DNA of 45,687 nt from a virus. Shown piece by piece: positions 41,816-45,687 of this stretch (positions are counted from its first letter, which is position 1; the number at the start of each line of letters is the position of its first letter). The stretch spans positions 1 to 45,687 of the IMG/VR virus record IMGVR_UViG_3300034374_008812. One strand, 5' to 3'. The position numbers and the translations under genes are program-made. Below the pieces are notes generated by a model. That model was not told where the DNA came from. It did not search any database and saw only the letters and a program-made list of their open reading frames with translations.

Positions 41816-41947
41816 ATGAAAAAATTATTATTTATTTTCGTATTAATATTAGCAACAAGTTGTTATAAACCTTATAAACCTCATGTTATGCCTACAGGTA
41901 AAGGTGAATTAAAAAAAAGACAAATAAAAAGAGATTTTACTAATTAG
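41816..41947 (+). CDS. Small lipoprotein (43 aa)
   Basis: Signal peptide MKKLLFIFVLILATS with lipobox L-A-T-S-C; the short mature part is YKPYKPHVMPTGKGELKKRQ. The stop codon TAG overlaps the first nucleotide of the following tRNA-like gene. It is likely anchored in the host envelope; a superinfection-exclusion role is possible but unproven. Confidence 0.6.
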   Translation: MKKLLFIFVLILATSCYKPYKPHVMPTGKGELKKRQIKRDFTN

Positions 41948-42018
41948 GCCTTGTAGCTCAGGTGGAAGAGCACTTAACGATTAATTGAGGAGCATAAGTT
42001 CGAATCTTATCAAGGCCT
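41947..42018 (+). tRNA. tRNA-like gene with unusual anticodon loop (72 nt)
   Basis: Acceptor GGCCTTG/CAAGGCC, D-arm GCTC…GAGC, anticodon stem CTTAA/TTGAG and T-arm ATAAG-TTCGAAT-CTTAT are all intact. The loop is CGATTAA, so the nearly universal U33 is G and the positional anticodon is ATT. It resembles a tRNA-Asn loop (CTGTTAA) with two changes, so decoding is doubtful. Confidence 0.7.
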
Positions 42019-42033
42019 TTTAAAAATAAAATT

Positions 42034-42288
42034 ATGTTACTAAAAATAATAAATTCAAGCTATCAATTAAAAGAGTATAAAGAATTCTTTTATAAAATAG
42101 AATCTCATACTGATATAGTGATGGCTTTAGCACATGTAGAAGATAAATTAAATTCTAAATTACAAGTAAATTTAAGGGGTTTAAGATGGAGTGTAGAACA
42201 TTTAAACAAATATAAAGTTACTTTAAAAAATGAATTTAATGATATCTTAAGAGGGAAAGAAATAGTTGTAGAATTAAGTAGTATGTAA
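42034..42288 (+). CDS. Unknown protein (84 aa)
   Basis: Starts MLLKIINSSYQLKEYKEFFYK and continues ALAHVEDKLNSKLQVNLRGLRWSVEHLNKYKVTLK. No family recognised. The stop overlaps the next start by 1 nt (TAATG). Confidence 0.5.
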   Translation: MLLKIINSSYQLKEYKEFFYKIESHTDIVMALAHVEDKLNSKLQVNLRGLRWSVEHLNKYKVTLKNEFNDILRGKEIVVELSSM

Positions 42289-42524
42289 TGGAAGTTTTAG
42301 CGAGTGAATTTTTAAAATGGTATTTTTCTGACAGAGAAGAATTATTTATTTTAGGTTGGAATATTGCACAACAATTAGGAAGTACCGGTAAGGCAGAAGT
42401 AACAGTAGAGGAATTATATGATTCTTGTGGTTATATACCAGGACATTTAGTTAAAGGTGTTGAAGATTGTAATGGGGATTTTGATCCGCAAGATTTAAAA
42501 TTGATTAATGATTTAAATTTATGA
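42288..42524 (+). CDS. Unknown protein (78 aa)
   Basis: MEVLASEFLKWYFSDREELFILGWNIAQQLG and EELYDSCGYIPGHLVKGVEDCNGDFDPQDL, a small mixed alpha/beta protein. Overlaps the next start by 4 nt (ATGA). Confidence 0.5.
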   Translation: MEVLASEFLKWYFSDREELFILGWNIAQQLGSTGKAEVTVEELYDSCGYIPGHLVKGVEDCNGDFDPQDLKLINDLNL

Positions 42525-42673
42525 AAAAAGAAGAATTTTTAAACAATTGTATTGAACTATTAAATGACATAGATGTAGCTTGGTGTGAGAACTGGGATTT
42601 AGTTACCGAATTTTTCGGGCAAGAAATAGCAGACAAATTAGATAAATTAATTTTAAGTAGTCAGTCTATCTAA
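42521..42673 (+). CDS. Unknown protein (50 aa)
   Basis: Too short for most gene callers but coupled to the previous gene (ATGA) and with its frame open from MKKEEFLNNCIELLN to LSSQSI. Helical and acidic. Confidence 0.5.
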   Translation: MKKEEFLNNCIELLNDIDVAWCENWDLVTEFFGQEIADKLDKLILSSQSI

Positions 42674-42732
42674 TAAATTTATACTAAATTTTGAGCAATT
42701 ATTTATTATTATAATTATAAAAAGAAGAAATT

Positions 42733-44223
42733 ATGAAAAAGATTTTAATTATTTTAATTTTGCTGAAATTTAGTTTAGTTTATTCAGCAACGTTTACTAC
42801 TGCAACATCAGGTGTTTGGACAACAGGAAGTACATGGGTTGGTGGTACTGCTCCAACATTAACGGGTGGTTCCAAACAGTTATCAGATGATGTTATTATC
42901 GAAACAGGACATACTGTTACATTGTCTAGTGATTTAACAGTTAAAAATGGAGCATCACTTACTGTTAGAGGCACGCTTATTATATCAATGGCAGGTAATG
43001 TCGACTTTCAATTAGGTAGTATGATATTTGTTGAATCTGGTGGTACGTTAGAACTTAACGGTTTAACTAATTCTAATAATTCAACTAATGTTACTATACA
43101 CGGTTCGTTAATAGTTAATGGTGATTATACTGCAGGTAATGGAGCTGAATTAACAGGTAATGGATCTATGGAAGTATCTGGAACATCATCAGGCAGCGGA
43201 ACTAGTTTCGGCGTAGTATTAGGATGTGATAATTGTATGGTTATGAGTGGTGGTGTAATTGAAGATGCTATTATTGATGGTAATCAAACAGCAGAACATG
43301 CACCGATAGAACCTTATTGGAATTGGACTTATTCTCAACAAATCTATTATCAATCTGAAATAAATTCTGAAGGTAATATAACTGAATTATCATTTGAATT
43401 TAACGGAAATAGCAGTTTTACAGACCAAGTAGAAATTTATTTAGGCCACACAACAAAATCATCATTTAGTTCTACAAGCAATTGGGTTTCATATTCAGAT
43501 TTAATGAAGGTATATGACGGGCCTTATTCAGTTAGTAACACAAAAGGTTGGTATTCAATAACATTTGACACACCATTTTATTATAATAATTCAGATAATT
43601 TAGTAATAGCGGTTTATGAAAAAACTAATGGTTATCATACAGCATCTGACGAATTTTATACAGGGGATGGTGGTACTTATAGGGTTTTAACTTATTACGA
43701 TGATTATACAAACCCTAACCCAGCATCACCACCAACAGCAGATTACAGAAGTAGATGGATTCCTAGTTTAAAATTAAAAATTGAACCAGCTGGTTCACCA
43801 CTACCTGTTAACCTTGTTTCATTTACTGGTACTGTATTAGAAGAACAAATAGCTGTGTTATTAAAATGGATAACAGCAACAGAGAAAGACAATGATTATT
43901 TTACTATATGGAGATCATTAGATGGTTATCATTGGGATGTTATAGGAATGGAAAAAGGAGCTGGAAATAGTCAAAGTATTTTAGAATACATATACTTAGA
44001 TAGACAACCAGGGCCCGGTATTAATTACTATAATCTTTCACAAACAGACTTTAATGGTGATACAGAATTTTATGGTATTATTTCAGTTGATGTCGATAAA
44101 TTAGTTGACAGACATTATGTTAAACTAAGAATTAATTTGCAAGGGCAACAAATCAAAGAAAACACACCTGGACCACAAATTTTAGTTTGGGATAACGGGG
44201 ATGTTCAAAAAATATTTAAATAA
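42733..44223 (+). CDS. Secreted surface protein with G8-like domain and T9SS-style C-terminus (496 aa)
   Basis: Signal peptide MKKILIILILLKFSLVYS. Residues ~20-125 resemble a G8-type domain: SGVWTTGSTWVGGTAP, then repeating beta-units ending in TVTLSSDLTVKNGASLTV. A middle beta domain follows. The C-terminal third is the Bacteroidota module SPLPVNLVSFTGTV … LLKWITATEKDNDYFTIW … YYNLSQTDFNGD, and the end (LQGQQIKE … ILVWDNGDVQKIF) resembles a T9SS sorting tail. This is a host-like cell-surface architecture in a phage, suggesting acquisition from a Bacteroidota host and export by it. Confidence 0.65.
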   Translation: MKKILIILILLKFSLVYSATFTTATSGVWTTGSTWVGGTAPTLTGGSKQLSDDVIIETGHTVTLSSDLTVKNGASLTVRGTLIISMAGNVDFQLGSMIFVESGGTLELNGLTNSNNSTNVTIHGSLIVNGDYTAGNGAELTGNGSMEVSGTSSGSGTSFGVVLGCDNCMVMSGGVIEDAIIDGNQTAEHAPIEPYWNWTYSQQIYYQSEINSEGNITELSFEFNGNSSFTDQVEIYLGHTTKSSFSSTSNWVSYSDLMKVYDGPYSVSNTKGWYSITFDTPFYYNNSDNLVIAVYEKTNGYHTASDEFYTGDGGTYRVLTYYDDYTNPNPASPPTADYRSRWIPSLKLKIEPAGSPLPVNLVSFTGTVLEEQIAVLLKWITATEKDNDYFTIWRSLDGYHWDVIGMEKGAGNSQSILEYIYLDRQPGPGINYYNLSQTDFNGDTEFYGIISVDVDKLVDRHYVKLRINLQGQQIKENTPGPQILVWDNGDVQKIFK

Positions 44224-44238
44224 ATAAAATAAAATAAA

Positions 44239-44445
44239 ATGGATATATTAGGATATATAGCTTCCTTAGTCATATTAATAGGCTTTATTTTCAACAAAGC
44301 AGTACATATAAGAATTTTTAGTATAATAGGTTCTATATTATTTACAATTTATGCAATCATGCTAAATAATAACCCCATTATGATTTTGAATTGTGCAATT
44401 ATAATTATTAATTTGTACCAAATAAAAAAGATTATAAAATCATGA
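44239..44445 (+). CDS. Imp-YgjV-like small membrane protein (68 aa)
   Basis: Three hydrophobic stretches with the pattern MDILGYIASLVILIGFIFNK … RIFSIIGSILFTIYAIMLN … PIMILNCAIIIINLY, matching the YgjV/Imp family of bacterial inner-membrane proteins (function unknown). The stop overlaps the next gene (ATGA). Confidence 0.6.
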   Translation: MDILGYIASLVILIGFIFNKAVHIRIFSIIGSILFTIYAIMLNNNPIMILNCAIIIINLYQIKKIIKS

Positions 44446-44804
44446 ATTATAAAAACTTTTTAGAAATATTACTAACCTATCAAAAGTTTCAAAGACAAAC
44501 TTCAGAATTATATGATATGGGCTTTGACTTTTTTGAAGGTAAATATGATTTATGCGACACAGTTTATACAATGTTTCAAAGTACAATTAATACTTTATTT
44601 AAAAAAGAAGGGGTTGAATGGATTGAATGGTTTATTCATGAAAATGAATGGGGTATCAAAGATTGGAGTGAATATAAATCTTTTGAAGATAATGGAGCAT
44701 TGGCAAACCCAAAAAATGTATATGGGGCATTTGATGAAAATGGAAACCCAATATGTTATTCTTTTGAATCATTGTGGGAATATGTAAAACAATATTTAAA
44801 ATAG
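44442..44804 (+). CDS. Unknown protein (120 aa)
   Basis: Helical, acidic and aromatic protein (FLEILLTYQKFQRQTSELYDMGFDFFEG … WIEWFIHENEWG … DENGNPICYSFESLWEYV). The motif P-I-C-x-S-x-E-S-L-W-E-Y resembles a small family in Bacteroidota phages and genomes. Ends with TAG. Confidence 0.55.
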   Translation: MNYKNFLEILLTYQKFQRQTSELYDMGFDFFEGKYDLCDTVYTMFQSTINTLFKKEGVEWIEWFIHENEWGIKDWSEYKSFEDNGALANPKNVYGAFDENGNPICYSFESLWEYVKQYLK

Positions 44805-44805
44805 T

Positions 44806-44979
44806 ATGGAATTAATAATGTGGTCTGATCAATGTTATTTATATTTCCTTGATAAACAAACAAATTTACAAGGCTATGGAGAATTTGACTGGGAAAAATC
44901 TAAATTTAAATGTTATTGGCAAGATAATAAAATTATTGCTTTAGATTTATCAAAAAATAAAAAACAGTATTATATATGA
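44806..44979 (+). CDS. MEL…QYYI family member I (57 aa)
   Basis: Starts MELIMWSDQCYLYFLDK and ends KCYWQDNKIIALDLSKNKKQYYI. The stop is within TATATATGAAATTA and overlaps the next start by 4 nt, like members D, G and H. Confidence 0.6.
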   Translation: MELIMWSDQCYLYFLDKQTNLQGYGEFDWEKSKFKCYWQDNKIIALDLSKNKKQYYI

Positions 44980-45515
44980 AATTATTTAAAGGAAAACGAA
45001 AAGGTTTTATACATACAAAAGATATAACATTGAATGATATTAGAGCGATATTCTTCCCAAAAAACTTTCATGAAAAATACAGATACTTAGGGGCAATTCC
45101 GTGGAATGAAGAAGGTAATTTATTTAAAGCAATAGAACCATTAATTATATTCATGGATTATAAAGCAAAACCAAAATGGTGCCCTAGATTTGTTTTGAGA
45201 TTTTTACATTTATTCGGTTCAGATAATTCGATTGTTATAGTTAGAAATCATAAATTAAATCGTTTAAAAACACATTTAACAAAAGGTATTATGATGTTTG
45301 ATTATAAAACTAAATGGTCAGATTATGATTTACGAATTAGTATTGCAGGTGATGTAGATATGTGGAGATTAACAACAGCCATAGAAGAAAAGTTTTATAA
45401 AGATGGTTATAGAAAAGAATTAATAGAACAAATTAGAGAATATGAACCTGAATTTAATGAGGTTTATTTATCAACGAATCGGTTAGAAGAAAAAATAGAA
45501 AAATTAGAAAAGTAA
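44976..45515 (+). CDS. Recurrent Bacteroidota-phage hypothetical (179 aa)
   Basis: KPKWCPRFVLRFLHLFGSDNSIVIVRNHKLNRLKTHLTKGIMMFDYKTKWSDYDLRISI is a pattern I associate with common Bacteroidota-phage hypotheticals (KWCPRW-LR-LHL-G-DNSIV-VR---L--L---LTKG-M--DYKTKW--YDLRISI). Function unknown. Coupled to family member I. Confidence 0.65.
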   Translation: MKLFKGKRKGFIHTKDITLNDIRAIFFPKNFHEKYRYLGAIPWNEEGNLFKAIEPLIIFMDYKAKPKWCPRFVLRFLHLFGSDNSIVIVRNHKLNRLKTHLTKGIMMFDYKTKWSDYDLRISIAGDVDMWRLTTAIEEKFYKDGYRKELIEQIREYEPEFNEVYLSTNRLEEKIEKLEK

Positions 45516-45520
45516 AAATT

Positions 45521-45687
45521 ATGGGATATGGAACATCATTTACAGCAGACATCTATTTAAATCGACAGATATTTTCAAATAGATATGAGTTAGACGAAAA
45601 AGTTAAAGAATTAGAAAAATTCATTGAACAAGGTAAACAAGAATTATTAGCACTTGCAGTTTCTACGCCAAAAGATGTTATTGTTGA
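45521..45687 (+). CDS. Partial gene at the right edge
   Basis: Starts MGYGTSFTADIYLNRQIFSNRYELDEKVKELEKFIEQGKQELL and is still open at the window end (55 codons). The helical repeat and MGYGTSF start resemble small phage proteins; function unknown. Truncated by the window, not by a mutation. Confidence 0.5.
   Translation, partial: MGYGTSFTADIYLNRQIFSNRYELDEKVKELEKFIEQGKQELLALAVSTPKDVIV

Noticed and set aside
1-45687. Stop-codon reassignment (TAG or TGA read through) as in some crAss-like phages
   Set aside because: TAA, TAG and TGA all end genes at natural positions (for example TAG at 26516-26518 and 44802-44804, TGA at 38745-38747), and genes are not interrupted by in-frame stops.
1-45687. 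CRISPR array, integrase or insertion sequence
   Set aside because: No regularly spaced repeats, recombinase motifs or paired terminal repeats were found.

Overview
This AT-rich window is most likely part of a tailed-phage (Caudoviricetes) genome infecting a Bacteroidota host, probably a flavobacterium-like one. The phage assignment rests on a large terminase with a clear Walker A motif, an adjacent ~790-aa portal, a scaffold gene next to a capsid-like gene, packed or overlapping small genes, and phage-type tRNA genes. The host assignment rests on AT-rich, Shine-Dalgarno-free start leaders (…AAATTTAAAARTT-ATG), flavobacterial signal peptides (…SYG|QE, …VYS|AT), and a secreted protein built like a Bacteroidota surface/T9SS protein. 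The large terminase and portal sizes and the order resemble crAss-like phages, but I cannot prove that from sequence alone. All three stop codons are used normally.

Left arm (about 100-24468, all minus strand): the virion module. Reading in transcription direction from 24.47 kb it runs: two beta-barrel-like proteins flanking a 474-aa protein, a degenerate GIY-YIG protein, two peptidoglycan hydrolases, three large proteins (one with an ADP-ribosyltransferase-like domain, one with a HEXXH zincin), small genes, a protein next to the terminase, TerL, a tandem GroES-like cochaperonin, the portal, four probable head/neck proteins, scaffold, capsid protein and a terminator. Nine of these proteins start with, contain or end in the same short element (M-S/A-L-L-Y/K-x-K-Y/F-Q-x-G, or K-G-G-L/I-L-Y-x-K-K). 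I read it as a likely virion-packaging or processing tag for proteins carried in the particle and delivered with the DNA.

Centre (24.48-25.06 kb): a gene-free, strikingly GC-rich stretch with long G and C runs separates the two divergent arms; it is a candidate control region or origin.

Right arm (25.06-45.69 kb, all plus strand): about 50 small, mostly unknown genes typical of an early/accessory phage region. Recognisable ones are an MNT-fold nucleotidyltransferase-like protein overlapping a deaminase, a calcineurin-like phosphoesterase, a YubB/DUF1281-like protein, an Imp-YgjV-like membrane protein, a lipoprotein, a G8-like surface protein, one normal tRNA-Met and two aberrant tRNA-like genes. 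Two features stand out. Three genes are each preceded, 10-11 nt before the ATG, by a ~31-nt H-type pseudoknot with a compensatory base change. A nine-member family of 57-69-aa proteins starts with MKL and ends in an aromatic-rich Y-[YNFW]-I tail, often joined to the next gene through ATATGAAATTA.

No DNA polymerase, integrase, CRISPR array or obvious tail-fibre gene is visible in this window; the last gene runs off the right edge.
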